Notes: generated by a model not told the origin, from the letters alone. Shown: positions 33,714 to 44,756, counted from the stretch's first letter. The stretch is 64,000 bases of DNA from Cryptomeria japonica (GCF_030272615.1 NC_081414.1:825310896-825374895); one strand, 5' to 3'. A program made the numbers and translations.

Positions 33714-34871
33714 ATGGAAAATCTGATGAAGCAACTTGAAGGAGCTCTCTCAAACTATGATACAGAAAAATTGAAAAATATCAAACTAGAAGATGATCTA
33801 AAGGAAGCTCAGGATATCATTCAGGCACTTCAAGAGAATCTTACTATTGCAAGAAATAAGAGAAGAGAACTTTGTGAAAAAATGCAAAATGAAAATGATG
33901 AAAAGGAATCACTTAATGATATGTTAAGTAAGTTGAAACTGGAGAACATAACTACAAAGAATGAGATGTAGGATATGACTATGAGATTTTGTAAAGAGAT
34001 TAAAGATAGGAAGAAGAATGAAGAAGAATTGACCAGAAGACTAAGTGATGCAACAAATGAAAACACAAGACTTAGCTATGAAAATGATTTATTGAAGACA
34101 AATCTGATGCACACTTAGAATGACTCCAATGAACTAATGAGACAGAAAGAAGTCTTAGAAAGAGAACTAGAAACTACAAATCAACATAAAGACGAATTCA
34201 AGAAAATCTTAGAGGAACTTGGTAACTTGCTAAAGAATCAAAAACCTAAAGGTGACACTTCTGGAATTGGCTTTGAAGTTGGTGAAAGCTCTGGTACTGC
34301 AAACACACAGGATCACAGCAAACTGGTAAGGCAACCTAATTCTTATAAATTCAATGGAAAATGCTTTAACTTTAATAAGTATGGTCATAGAGAAAATGAA
34401 TGTAGATCTAGAAATTATCATAATATCAACACACTCACCGGTCAATGTTCAAAATGCAACAAAGTTGGTCACAATTTTGAAAATTGCAGAATGAATGTGA
34501 GATGTTATGTTTGTGGAAGATTTGGACATTTATCTAATCAATGTAGAACACAAACCGGCATAGGTTATGGGAAAGCTATTCATAAGAATAATGTGACTTG
34601 TTATGCATGTAACAAGATTGGGCATATTGCAAAATTCTATAGAAGTAAAGGATCACTGGAAGACAACAAAAGTTCTAGCTTGAAAGGTAAAGAAAAAGTT
34701 GATGAGGCTAAGCAAGAATTCTCAAAATAATGGATTAGAAAAGCTGATCTAAATGTTGGGAATACTCCTCCACCAGTAGAACCAATCAATGCTTCACTGG
34801 CAGGACAGAGTGATGCTTCACCAGTAGGATAGAGTGATGCTCCATCGGCAGGAAGTTCTTCATCAAATTGA
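33714..34871 (+). pseudogene. Inner element gag-like ORF: coiled coil plus four zinc-knuckle motifs
   Basis: ATG at 33,714 opens a frame that is kept to about 34,871. The first 180 residues are rich in Glu, Lys, Leu and Asn with a heptad pattern typical of a coiled coil; I see no classical retrotransposon gag core. Four knuckles follow at about 34,360, 34,445, 34,500 and 34,600: CFNFNKYGHRENEC (second Cys is Phe), CSKCNKVGHNFENC, CYVCGRFGHLSNQC and CYACNKIGHIAKFY (last Cys lost). Two are intact CCHC knuckles. Plant LTR gag proteins usually carry one or two. In-frame stops (TAG at about 33,969 and 34,118, TAA at 34,728, TAG at 34,830) break it. It would bind element RNA for packaging (family role). 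Confidence 0.8.
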
Positions 34872-35179
34872 AGAAAGTTTCCTTGAGGGTTTGGCAATCT
34901 AATGACACATGTACTATTATTCCCTTGGTTAGAGATGAGAAGTTGGAAATTACTTCATTACCAACAGACAATCTTAAGTGAATACTTAACTGACATGCAT
35001 TAAATGTGGTAGATGGCAAATAAACACTATAAATTTGTGGTTTTGGCTCCATTTCATTTCACCATGATTTCAAACATTCGTAGAGTGCAAAATTTACAGA
35101 GCTAAGGAATTTCAAGGAAAGAGGTGAAGCACTTCAAGCAATCAATCCATCCAAGACAGAAAAAGGTATTTATCATCAT

Positions 35180-36601
35180 GGCATCCACCTCTACACTTGA
35201 ATATATAGCAAACCCTACTGTAATCGAGGTCATAAAATGCCCTAGGCCTGTATTTCAACTAGTTCCCAAAGTAGCAAAGAAAGATGACAATATAGGTGCT
35301 TTCTCACAAATACCAAAAGGAGTTGTTTATGTTGAAGACCCCAGAATTTACATTCACCGCAACATAGAGGAATTGGGAGATGAAGAGATCAAAACTATTT
35401 ATAAAAGTGTCATATGTGATAATTCCGAAAAATGTGAAATTGGAACATAAAATCATTGAAACCCTAGGATTTACTGAAATCCTCTGCATTCCTGAATTTC
35501 CCAAGGATGTGATTAGGATAGTCTTAAGCAGGGTACATGGTGAATTTTTTTGGTTAGACATAATTCACAAAATCACCAAGGAAGCTGTGAAAGCTGTCAC
35601 AGAGTTACTGACCACCGATAAAAGGCCAGATAAAACCAAGAAGGTCTCAAATGACCTAGTTACTAAGCTAACTGGTGCTACATATGATAAAAGGTCCTTA
35701 AGAGTTAATGATGTAACCGGCACCAATGTAAGGTTTATCAGCATGATATTAGGGTATAAGGAAACTCATGCAAATAGACTCAATTCAGTTTCAAGTTTAT
35801 GCATTAAGAGTGCTTATGACATGATCACAGATAATGTAAAGATTGATATATGTGAGTGGTTGAAGGATGAGTTAATTGACAACCTAGGCAAGATTAAGAA
35901 GGATAAGAAAGGAACCTAGGCAAGATTAAGAAGGATTAGAAAGGAACTTTAATTGTAATATAGACAATAAAGATTATTTAGGACAACTTGATACTTTGTG
36001 TAAATATATCACTAAGAACATTGAGAAAATAAAGGAAGAGACATTGAAGGACAAGGTAGAAATTGAAAAGCAAAAATTCTTTGAAGATCAGATAAAGAAG
36101 TGTACTAGGGAATTTGACACACTTCTACTGGAACTGTGCAACTTATTAAAGGAATACAAAACTCTGTACAAAGACACTTGCAAGACAAACTTTTTGACAG
36201 TAGACATAGATAAGAAAATAAGCAAGGTACAAGATGAAATCAATAAACTTGCTCATAATTTTATTAACTCACCTGATACATTATCAGTTTTTGAGCAAAG
36301 GATAACAAATTTTGAGGAAGAGTTACTTAAATTAGAAAGAGAAAAGGAGAGAATAGTGAATAAGGCAAAGCATTTGAGATTAAAACTAAGTCCAAGATTG
36401 GACTATCTAGCATCATTACGGAAGGAGATATCTGAGGCACTGATACAGGGACAGAATACACCGGCAGAGCATATGCAGCACCTCACCGGTACAATTAAAA
36501 GAACAAAGACAATAATAAGAGACAATAAAAAGTTTATGGAGAGTATAAACTTGATTTTGGTGGATCTATTTCAAATTGTAACTACCCAGTTACAAGGTTG
36601 A
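35180..36601 (+). pseudogene. Inner element second ORF, unknown function, helical C-terminal half
   Basis: Read from ATG at 35,180, the product spans three frames: to about 35,420, then 35,430-35,919, then 35,930-36,601. Joined, it would be roughly 470 residues. The N-terminal part is mixed, with Ile/Val-rich stretches (VVYVEDPRIYIHRNIEE, EFFWLDIIHKI). The C-terminal 200 residues are Lys/Glu/Leu-rich and helical in pattern, probably a coiled coil. I find no RT, integrase, protease or RNase H motif, and I do not recognise the family. The second break coincides with a 32-base tandem duplication at 35,881-35,944. It lies in the sense direction between gag and the polypurine tract, where pol would be. 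It may be a captured gene or the relic of a structural protein. Confidence 0.55.
35881..35944. repeat. 32 bp tandem duplication in the second ORF
   Basis: The phrase AACCTAGGCAAGATTAAGAA and the bases after it recur from 35,913 with one change. It causes a frame break and an early stop. Confidence 0.9.
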
Positions 36602-36788
36602 AACTACAAACTCTACTGACATCTTGACAATCTTTGTCATTGATGCCAAAGGGGGAGTAGTGGTATGAGAAAATTCAATATCACAGGAATCATATGCTTA
36701 GGGGGAGCACACATTTCTGGTAACATTTTTTGACTTCACATTTTTGGATACACTTTTGAAATTTCTCATGAGTGTTGCCATCAATGCC

Positions 36789-36800
36789 AAAGGGGGAGAT
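36789..36800 (+). promoter_or_regulatory. Polypurine tract of the inner element
   Basis: AAAGGGGGAGAT lies directly before the 3' LTR and follows a GCCATCAATGCC phrase, the same arrangement as in the copia element at 51,414. Confidence 0.93.
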
Positions 36801-37613
36801 TGTTGGCATATGCACACTCCAATGAGACATTGTATGTGATTGAAGGTTTTTTCATTGATGGCAACCTTACAATCCTATTACACTGGCAAGGCATTACACC
36901 AACAATATAGTTCACCGGCAGCAACAGATCACATTCTACACCGGCACTCAGACCACGGACATCGACACAGAGAAATGAAGCATACCGACATAGAGGCCAA
37001 CAGGATTTTTGTTATATTATATTTTGTTTGTTATTGTAAAAACTTTGTAAGCCAACTTGGAAAGTTGTAAGATGACTCTTATATATAAGAGAGATCATTG
37101 TAGACATTTTGTAAGTAATGGAAGTGAAGAAAAAGAAGATATTAGGCAGACCTATTATGCAAAATATAGGTTAATGTTTTTATGTAAAGAACAGAGCAGA
37201 AACCGGTACTAGATCAGGCATTATAGATGCTATTGTAAAGCAGTACAAGATATTAGATTTGTATAATCCACATTGTAAGTTAGTGAGACTTCCCATTGAG
37301 TAGTGAGCTCTAGGCAATTGGTCTTCCTACATGTGCAGGCCCCTTTTTGTAAGTAATATTCTCTTATTGGCCAGTAAGTGGATATTGTGGGTCACAAATC
37401 CCACCGAGGTTTTTCCCACACCTGGTTTCCTCGTCAAATCCTTGTGTCATGGTTTGCTTTTCATGTGGATGTTTTTAATTTTGTTTATTACATTATTTCT
37501 TGCATACCGGTACACTGTTATAATATGTTCTGCATGTTTTAAGTTGAGAAATTCTATATACCGGTTAGATATTGATTCACCCCCCCCTCTCAATATATGT
37601 GGGATTCCTAACA
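36801..37613 (+). repeat. Inner element 3' LTR
   Basis: It starts TGTTGGCATATGC and ends GATTCCTAACA, followed by GATAA. Differences from the 5' LTR are scattered substitutions, one fewer 16-base unit and a shorter C run. Confidence 0.93.
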
Positions 37614-37618
37614 GATAA

Positions 37619-38063
37619 GAATGTTGTTTTTCCTTTTATTAGAATTATTCACAATTATAAGCATAAGAAAGGTGATGAATGCTTATTTTTTCATCGTAGT
37701 TATTGTCATTCTCTTGGAAAGTGTAAAATATTTAAAACATTTGTTGAAGACCAATATGATAGGGCTCACATAGCTCTTACAAAAGATCTCACACTCTTCC
37801 TTGGTGAAGAGGTAGTGCCTTGGAACTCCATTTACCCTTCATGTTCTTCCTCACCCTATGACACAAGTAGTGAACTTGATTGGGGGCTCTTTGTCATAAG
37901 ATGTGATGCTTTTTTAATTATATACATCTTGGGGCAGAAACATGGTTCATTCTCACTTTTATGCTTGGGAGGCAAGAATCTTAGCTTACCTTTTCTCTCT
38001 GTCCAATGTTTCATTATTCCCTTTAGGGGTTGCATTTTTTCATACTTTGATGTCCTTTATTGA
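37619..38063 (+). pseudogene. Outer element gag-like ORF, continuation after the nested insertion
   Basis: A frame resumes here and contains a second zinc-finger-like segment, CLFFHRSYCHSLGKCKIFK (about 37,680-37,735), followed by VEDQYDRAHI. The spacing of His and Cys recalls the C-x2-H...H-x4-C finger of plant gypsy gag. It is the right half of the frame interrupted at 32,805; the GATAA copies mark the junction. The frame ends at 38,063 with no pol motif behind it. It should not be read as a separate gene. Confidence 0.55.
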
Positions 38064-39768
38064 ATGGAATGGTATGTATATTATGACCAATCTCTCCTTA
38101 GGGGAATTTGTGATCCTTCATTCTAATTCTTTCTTTCCTTCTCTCTTTGAAGATTACCTCTTCTTTAGAGTTGTATTTTACATATTAATGTCTTTTCTTA
38201 CATTTAATATTCCTTCATGTGAGTATATTGTGCATTTACTTATTTCTAATCTCTCCTTAAAGGTTGTGTAATCCTTTTCATTTTCCCTATTCTTGGGGGG
38301 CTATGATTTCTTTCTTATCCTTTCTAAGGATCCACTGAGTGATGTTTACTTATGATTAAATGTCATTCCTTCTGTGAAGTTGTTTTTTGCTCAAGGATTC
38401 TCTCTTATGAAAGAGGTGTGTATCCTTGACTACAACCTCTTCTTCACTTGGAAATGTGTATCTATTATAAACTTACCCCTCACATTTGGTCAAAAATGTG
38501 TCATCCTTCATCAAGAATCCCTTTCACCTAGCAATAGGAGGAAGGTACACATTCTTTTTCTCCTTCCCTTCTCTTGGTAGAAGCTCTAATGTTTGTTCAA
38601 GAACTCCTCTTGGAGGTAGATTTATTTTGAGAAAAGATATCTTCTCCTCCAAGGATCCTCTTTACACTTGTTGGAAGATATCTCTTTTTCAACTATCTTA
38701 TCCTTACTTGTAAGAGTATTCCCTCTTTGGCTTGGATTTATGAGAATTGTTGCCTAAAGGATATCTCCTTGGTGTTGATGGTGTGTATCCTTATTTCTAG
38801 CTTCCTTAAGACATCAACATATGACTATGTTGAGATCTTAAGAGTGGGGGGGGGGGCACACATATTTCCCTCTTTGTACTATATTTTTACATGTCTTAAA
38901 TGGGGTTTTCATTCATGAAACCAGAGAAAAAAAACTCTTACACGAGATGCTTCATACCCAAAACTAGACGCAACATTGATCTATATCTTATACGGGTTGC
39001 ACATTCTCAAAACCAAAGCAAATAAACTCTCACATGAGATGTTCTTGAAACCATGCATATATTTGCCTTAAACAAGGTTACACATTCTTTAAACTAGTGC
39101 AAACAAACTCTTATACAAGATTTTCTTGAAACCAGACTCACCCCTTAGCATTTTTCATTTCATGTATTACATAGGTTGTTGCATGCTTGAAACCAAAGAA
39201 AACAAACTCTTATGTGTTATAACACCTGAAACTAGACATCACTTGCACACATGCATGAGGGTGAGTGGAACTAGCAAAATATAACTAGACTATTCCTACT
39301 CTCCTCTGCATCATGGATCACCTAGAAAAACACATCTAGAATGTGTATCCATGATTCTTCCTTTCTTCTCTAAGTTTATAGATTTTCTATTTGTAGTTCA
39401 TGGATGATGCATGCTCTTGCTCTTTTATGTGATCACTTGTGCTCTTGAGATGTAATTTTCAAGAATGATATTAGTGGTTGAGATATTTTGATATTGAGGT
39501 CTCTTTGACTAGTTGACTTGAGGTCTTGTTTTTGGTTTTTATGTTGTGTCTTTTTCCTTTTTGCCTTTGTCTGTTTTTATTTTTTGTTCTTGTCTTGTTT
39601 TGTATGCCCTTGCATGTGCTTGAGTGAGTTAAGATCCTAAGATTGGGGACTTGATCCTCAAAATTAGTGATGTCTTATACTACTTGTGATTATGCTCCTA
39701 ATTTCTCCTCTCTTTCCTCTCTTTCATCTAGTTTACCACGAGTATTTCCATAGGCTCATACTCCCGTT
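38064..39768. other. Outer element 3' internal region, non-coding, pyrimidine-rich
   Basis: T and C predominate on the plus strand, with repeated phrases such as ATCCTTCATTCTAA and CTCTCTTTGA. A G-run of about ten is present at 38,848. No RT, integrase or other pol motif is visible. A tandem repeat at 38,915-39,240 is listed separately. The region ends at the polypurine tract. Confidence 0.55.
38915..39240. repeat. Diverged tandem repeat around AAACAAACTCTTA
   Basis: Four copies share the order TTGCACATTCT, AAACCAAAGCAAA, AAACTCTTACA, GAGATGTTCTTGAAACC. Landmarks lie near 38,930, 39,020, 39,110 and 39,200, a period of about 90 bases. Confidence 0.7.
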
Positions 39769-39783
39769 AAAGTGGGGGTTGAA
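39769..39783 (+). promoter_or_regulatory. Polypurine tract of the outer element
   Basis: AAAGTGGGGGTTGAA lies directly before the right LTR start TGTAGTG. Confidence 0.7.
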
Positions 39784-41891
39784 TGTAGTGTTGTAAATTG
39801 TCATCGATCCAATTTATACCTCATGTTTGTGCCCCTACTTTAGCGTGTCTCCTCATCATCTCCTATTTAGGTCCATTTAGTGCCTTAACTCTATTTCCGA
39901 TGCCATGTACACCCACTAGCTAATTTCCCAAAGTGGTATCCTTCTCCCTAGGGCTAAATTAAGGTCCCTAACTTAGAAAGACCAAGGTGCTAGCACTTTG
40001 GTCCTAGGACTAGAGCTCCCTTTCCCTGGTCCCTCTTAGTTGGGTCCTATTTTAAAATGGGGCAAGGATCTCACTTCTCTAGCAAGAATTCAGTTTTGTA
40101 CACCTTGCATAATAATGTTTTATTTTTGTATTATTTTATTATTGTGTGAGGTGGACATGGAATTATATTGTAATATCATATTGTATTGTTTCACCTAGGA
40201 GCACCTAGATGGACGTGCAACATGTAGAAAATCCCTTGGAATATTCTTGTAGCCACTTGATGAATTGTATTGACAGATTGGTATTATTATATTGTATTTA
40301 TTTAATATTGGAGAATGTAATTGTGATGAAGTAGCCAATATTAAATGTGGGTCAAGGGTAGGTAGGAAAAATATTATATTTTATTGTCACATGGTTTTGA
40401 TGTAATACCACTTGGTGGTTTTGTGGTTGCTTGTCTCTATAAAAGCACCTCAAGGGTAGTTGTTTGGGTTAGTCAGTTAGCCAAGTTAGCATTTGTGAAG
40501 GAGGAAGCATGGTATGGGATGTGTGGATTCATGATTTGTCACATGGAGTGCTTGATTATGTCTAGGTTTTTGAAGGCTTTCCATATTTATATTATATTGA
40601 ACGCATTGCTGATAATACATGGTGGATGATGCTTTTGGAGGCCAGGTTTCTCCCTCATGAGGGTTTTCCCAAGATATATCTTGTGTCACATTTTCATGGG
40701 TATGTTGTCTATTCTTTTCATATGGCTTCTATGTGTTGATTTGATTGAAACCTTGAATGGGTTATGGGGAAATTATCATAAAGATGGCTGCAAGTTTCCT
40801 TACAATGTACACCCACTAGCTGATTTCCCAAAGTGATATCCTTCTCCCTAGGCCTAAATTAAGGTCCCTAACTTAGAAGGACCAAGGTGCTATCACTATG
40901 GTCCTAGGACCAGAGTGCCCTTGCCCTGGTCCCTCTTAGTTGGGTCCTATTTTAAAATGGGGCAAGGGTCTCACTTCTCTAGCAAGAATTCAATTTTGTG
41001 GCTCTGCATGACCTATGTAGGTTGGCCTAATCTATAAATGACCTAGATAACCCTATATAAAGACATTTAATCAATCTATCCATTCTAAGTCTCCATCTCC
41101 AAGCAATCAAGTATCCTTACATCTGTGAAGCATTCATCATCAAGCATTTTCAGAGATCTTTAAGGCTGTATATTCTTCATTCAACCATTGTGGAGAAAAA
41201 TGACATCGTTCATATACAAGCATGTATGTGTGATTAGGGTTTTGTCATGTCCAGGCCATTTCATACAACATGTGATTACATTCAAGAAGAAAAAAATCAT
41301 TATCAACAATTGCATATCTGACGTATATCCTTCCATTATTTATTTTAGTATTTGCTTCTATTCATTCGAGGTTAATTCCTAAATTGAGGTTTGACTTAGG
41401 AAAACCCCTATTCCTAACCATTTCCCTTCCCTACTATGTGCAGGAGTATGTACAAAGATGTAACTTTTAGGATCAACATAATTCATAGAGAAAAATAGGT
41501 TCCCCTTTGGACGGTGAAAAGTGTGGAGGACCAGAGCGACGGGCATTCTGGTCTCGACAATTCAATTTGAACTTCAGGGAATAGGTTTGAACATTGACAT
41601 ATTGCTTAGATCCAGAATTGTGGCTCTTTTTTATGACTGTAGCTCACTGTTTATGCATAATTACTTCAATTTCAGGACATTTACCCTAATTTTAATACCA
41701 TTTTTTCAATTCAAATTAAAAGAGGGAATCAAACTCCAACCAGTGAATCGAATCATAATTCTTAGCCCTATCTTTGTTGGATTGAGGCTAGATCTATTAG
41801 ATTCACCCCTCTTTAATGTGGTGATCCCTAAGAAAAAATTAAGGGATTCTACTACATCTAGTGGTGGATACTATAATTTTTCACCATTACA
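39784..41891 (+). repeat. Outer element right LTR with internal duplication and insertion
   Basis: The LTR starts TGTAGTGTTG and ends ACCATTACA. It is 900 bases longer than the left LTR. About 192 bases (39,905-40,096) recur at 40,805-40,996, exactly 900 bases downstream, and the 708 bases between have no match in the left LTR. Without this the two LTRs are of equal length (about 1,207 bases). TATA box at 41,053-41,062. Confidence 0.82.
40097..40804 (+). mobile_element. Probable solo LTR (708 bp) within the outer right LTR
   Basis: The segment begins TGTACACC and ends CTTACA, giving TG...CA ends. It holds a TATA box CTCTATAAAAG at 40,435-40,445 and, near 40,640, a phrase TTTCTCCCTCATGAGGGTTTT typical of the 3' part of plant copia LTRs. 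It has no ORF of note. The usual five-base target duplication is absent; instead it is flanked by the 192-base repeat, so it arrived by, or was rearranged by, a larger event. Confidence 0.5.
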
Positions 41892-43370
41892 GGAATGGAG
41901 TCACTTCTTTGGATACCTTGTTATATTGAATTTAAAGCTCTTTCCATTTTATATAAATAACTCTCTGGAAGAAGAATTTGTGAGGAACAATTGAATATAG
42001 AGTTACTCTATAGGAACCAAGATATATGAGAGGTATAAGGAGGTTTTTCATAGGTACATAGGTTATGCCACATTGGAGACAAAGTGGAGAATGAAAGTTA
42101 ATGTATTGTAATCACATTTATTGTTGATAATGCATATTTGATCTCTCTTCTTGGTGGAGTTTTTTTCTACAAGGGTTTCTCCATTTAAATCATGTGTTAT
42201 GTGATGTTCCTGTGTTGCTGATTTTTTCCTCTTTCCTATTATCTTATGGTAATTATATTCTTTATTTATTGTTCTTATAAGTTCACATAAAGTAGTTGTA
42301 GTAAGCATGATGTGAAGGTTGATTTTTAGCACATTAATAGGAAGGATCTAATCATGGTATCTCCATACTAGGGAGACTTAATTTTAGATTTACATTTAAG
42401 TTTCATATTTTCATTTGGTAATTATCAAATTCTTGAATCTCATCATTAAAAATATTAGTTTATTGGTTATAGATTGATCTTAAAAAAAATTGGTATCGAA
42501 CTTGCACATTTCTCAACATTTGGTGTCAAGGAAGTAGGTTAATTGATTCTAGGTAACCTGGAGCTCTTCTTTGATAATATGCGTGCATCCTCTTTTTTAA
42601 TGGTTTTGTTCCTTTACCTTTCGGTGACGTGTAGTGATAAAGTGTCCATGTTGAATTGGTACTTGTGACATCTTGATTACATGGAGAAACATCAACTATT
42701 TGGACTACATATTGGATTATAATGTTGCCTTCATAATTTTAGCCCATGATTATATAAAAAAATTGGAAGATAAGTCACTGACCTCTTTGTGAGTTATGGA
42801 GCTGATATGTTTCATATTTTTTAAGATTCCAGACAACTTGGTTTTCTCGTTGGATTGTAGTGTTATCTAGTTTTTAGTTGTTGGCTTCTAGATATGTGCT
42901 TATTCCATTGTTTAGATGACATGATTGATGTGAATGTCTTGATGTTTAAGTGGATTTCATATTTATTAAGATGGTTTAGTGCATTTTACATGTTAACCAT
43001 AATCTATGATGTGTAGATCTATGATAAGACTATATTAAGGGTGTTTTGGATGAAAATAGTTACAAGTTTGCATGGTTGCTTGGAAGATTCTTATACATCT
43101 ATGGTTACTCCTATGTGAGGTTGTTTGGCTAATCATATCTAGCATTTTTTCTAGTGTTTGAGTCATGGAAATCCACATGTTAAGAATTATTATCTTTGTT
43201 TTGCATGATACTTATGCGGGGTTGAATCTTTTTGAGTTATTTGGGATTAAAGCTCTAATTATATATTTTTCCTTTGAGATGTTGCATATATGTGCAAATC
43301 TTGTTGAATTGTCTAATGTGGATTTTTTTGCTAGGCATTGTTATTGGTTACCATTATTATAAGGAAGTTA
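41892..43370. other. Degenerate repeat-derived spacer with an LTR-like fragment
   Basis: No coding motif found. From about 42,060 to 42,490 the plus strand resembles the end of a copia LTR: GGTGGAG...TTCTACAAGGGTTTCTCC near 42,160 and, at 42,490-42,505, TTGGTATCGAACTTG, a possible decayed primer-binding site. No gag or pol follows. Confidence 0.35.
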
Positions 43371-43974
43371 TGATAGTGGAACAACTTATTATTCTAATCT
43401 TGAGAGTAGTGCTAAAAGCTTACAAATCTTTACTTGAATAGTTAGAAAAACATAACATAATAAACATAAATAACATGCATACCACAACATTGTGATTTAT
43501 GTGGAGAAAAGCCTTTTAGGAGAAAAAAATTTGCACCTTAAAAGCTACCCAATATATTATTTATAAATCAACAACATATTAAAATATACTTGTAGTGTAA
43601 GATTCTTACATGGGTATCACCAATAGAGATCCAGAGGCAACTCAATAGCTATCAAAATCTCATAATATATCACAATATAAAGCCTTAATATATTGCCTTC
43701 ATAAAATAGGGTTGCCTTCTAGGGAAAAAACACACACACAAAATATATATTGGTAGATCATGACCTAATGATAAATAGTTAAGATTCCCAATGATAAATT
43801 ATATAAATGAAATTTGGTTTCAAGGGCACTACCCCCGGCCCCTAGCTGACTAAGGGACTAGAGCCTGCAAGGGGGTACCCCCCCTTGCAACCCCTGACGC
43901 ATACATATCAATAGTAAGCTTTTGTCAATAGTACCTTTTTATTATTACAAGGTTGAGATGCCATTTTCCTAACA
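43371..43974 (-). repeat. 3' LTR of a truncated copia element (604 bp)
   Basis: On the minus strand it starts TGTTAGGAAAATGGC at 43,974 and ends TTCCACTATCA at 43,371. It contains a TTTTCTCCACATAAATCAC phrase common in plant copia LTRs near 43,500. A purine-rich tract (AAGTAGGAGATT, minus strand) lies just upstream at 43,975-43,986. Confidence 0.65.
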
Positions 43975-44047
43975 AATCTCCTACTTATCAAATACTTTGG
44001 AAGAGCAATAGGAGGGATACCAACATCATTGTTTAATCACTAAGGGC

Positions 44048-44756
44048 TTAGAGGCCCACAGACTCCGGATACCATCTAAAATTGTCTATTCTCATATAAT
44101 TAGTTAAAAAATCTATAACATTCATCAAAGTATCTACCTTAAATAGCTTCACCCTACCATCCTCGACCACAGCTCTAACAAAATGATATTGAACATCAAT
44201 GTTCTTTTTCTTTCCATGAAAAGTCGAGTTCATAGCTAGGAAAATCACACTCTAACTGCCACTACACCTTGTTTTATTCCAATATTTGGACATACTCTCT
44301 TAATCCAAATGGCTTATTTATAATCATGTGTAGCTACAATATACTCTGCTTCAGTAGTGGACAAAGAAACCACAACCTATTACTTACTCATCCAACTAGT
44401 TGCACCACCAAATAAAGTAAACACATAAGCACCGGTGGATCTTCTGCTATCAATATCACCTACCCAGTCTAAATCCATACAACCATGAATAGCAAGGGAA
44501 ATATTATCTCCTATTGAATTACCATGGTAACACAAAGAATACTTGAGAATACCCTTCAAATATCTGAAGACTCTTTTAATTGTATTCCAATGAACTCTAC
44601 TAGGATTAGACATATATCTAGAAATAACTCCCATTTCTTGGGCAATGTTTGGTCTAGTATAGACCATAATATTCATAAAATTTCCAACTACACTTTGGTA
44701 AGGTACCTTACTCATGTCTTCCATCTCTGATGGGTATATAAGACAATCCAAAACAA
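44048..44756 (-). pseudogene. Copia pol remnant: end of RT and RNase H
   Basis: Minus-strand frames give the typical end of a copia polyprotein: PYQSVVGNFMNIMVYTRPNI (about 44,690), HWNTIKRVFRYLKG (44,570), DLDWVGDIDSRRSTGAYVF (44,430-44,480), a decayed STTEAEY segment, then KNIDVQYHFVR and a C-terminal FRWYPESVGL at 44,048. The usual ADxW motif is DLDW here. Several stops and a frame break are present. Everything upstream (gag, integrase, most of RT) is missing, so only the 3' end with its LTR (43,371-43,974) remains. Confidence 0.85.

Larger units (their letters stand above)
32806..37613 (+). mobile_element. Inner non-autonomous LTR element, nested, with zinc-knuckle ORF and second ORF
   Basis: Two similar LTRs (836 and 813 bp) start TGTTGGCATATGC and end GATTCCTAACA, flanked by a perfect GATAA duplication. 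The internal 3.16 kb has an initiator-Met primer-binding site, a gag-like ORF with four zinc-knuckle motifs, a second ORF of unknown role and a polypurine tract. It has no protease, integrase, RT or RNase H. The LTR style, polypurine tract and primer site resemble the copia elements in this window, so it probably uses copia enzymes in trans (inference). The good LTR match and intact duplication make it the younger partner of the nest. Confidence 0.92.
29975..41891 (+). mobile_element. Outer non-autonomous LTR element with G-patch gag-like ORF (LARD-like)
   Basis: Two related LTRs (29,975-31,181 and 39,784-41,891) enclose an internal region of about 3.8 kb once the nested element at 32,806-37,618 is removed. 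A gag-like frame with a G-patch and degenerate zinc fingers is present, but there is no protease, RT, RNase H or integrase, so movement would have needed enzymes in trans. The G-patch next to a gag zinc finger recalls some plant Ty3/gypsy elements, which is the likely parent group (inference). A purine tract AAAGTGGGGGTTGAA precedes the right LTR. I could not find a target duplication. A third LTR of the family lies at 61,203-62,311. Confidence 0.75.

Noticed and set aside
37572-38063. A 163-codon ORF that could be called a stand-alone zinc-finger gene.
   Set aside because: It starts inside the inner 3' LTR. The part after 37,618 is the right half of the outer element's gag-like frame.
29940-41900. 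A five-base target duplication around the outer element.
   Set aside because: The bases next to 29,975 and 41,891 do not match. The left LTR start is diverged, so the boundary is uncertain.
42490-42505. TTGGTATCGAACTTG as a functional primer-binding site.
   Set aside because: The tRNA core is altered (CGAAC for CAGAGC) and no gag or pol follows. At most a relic.
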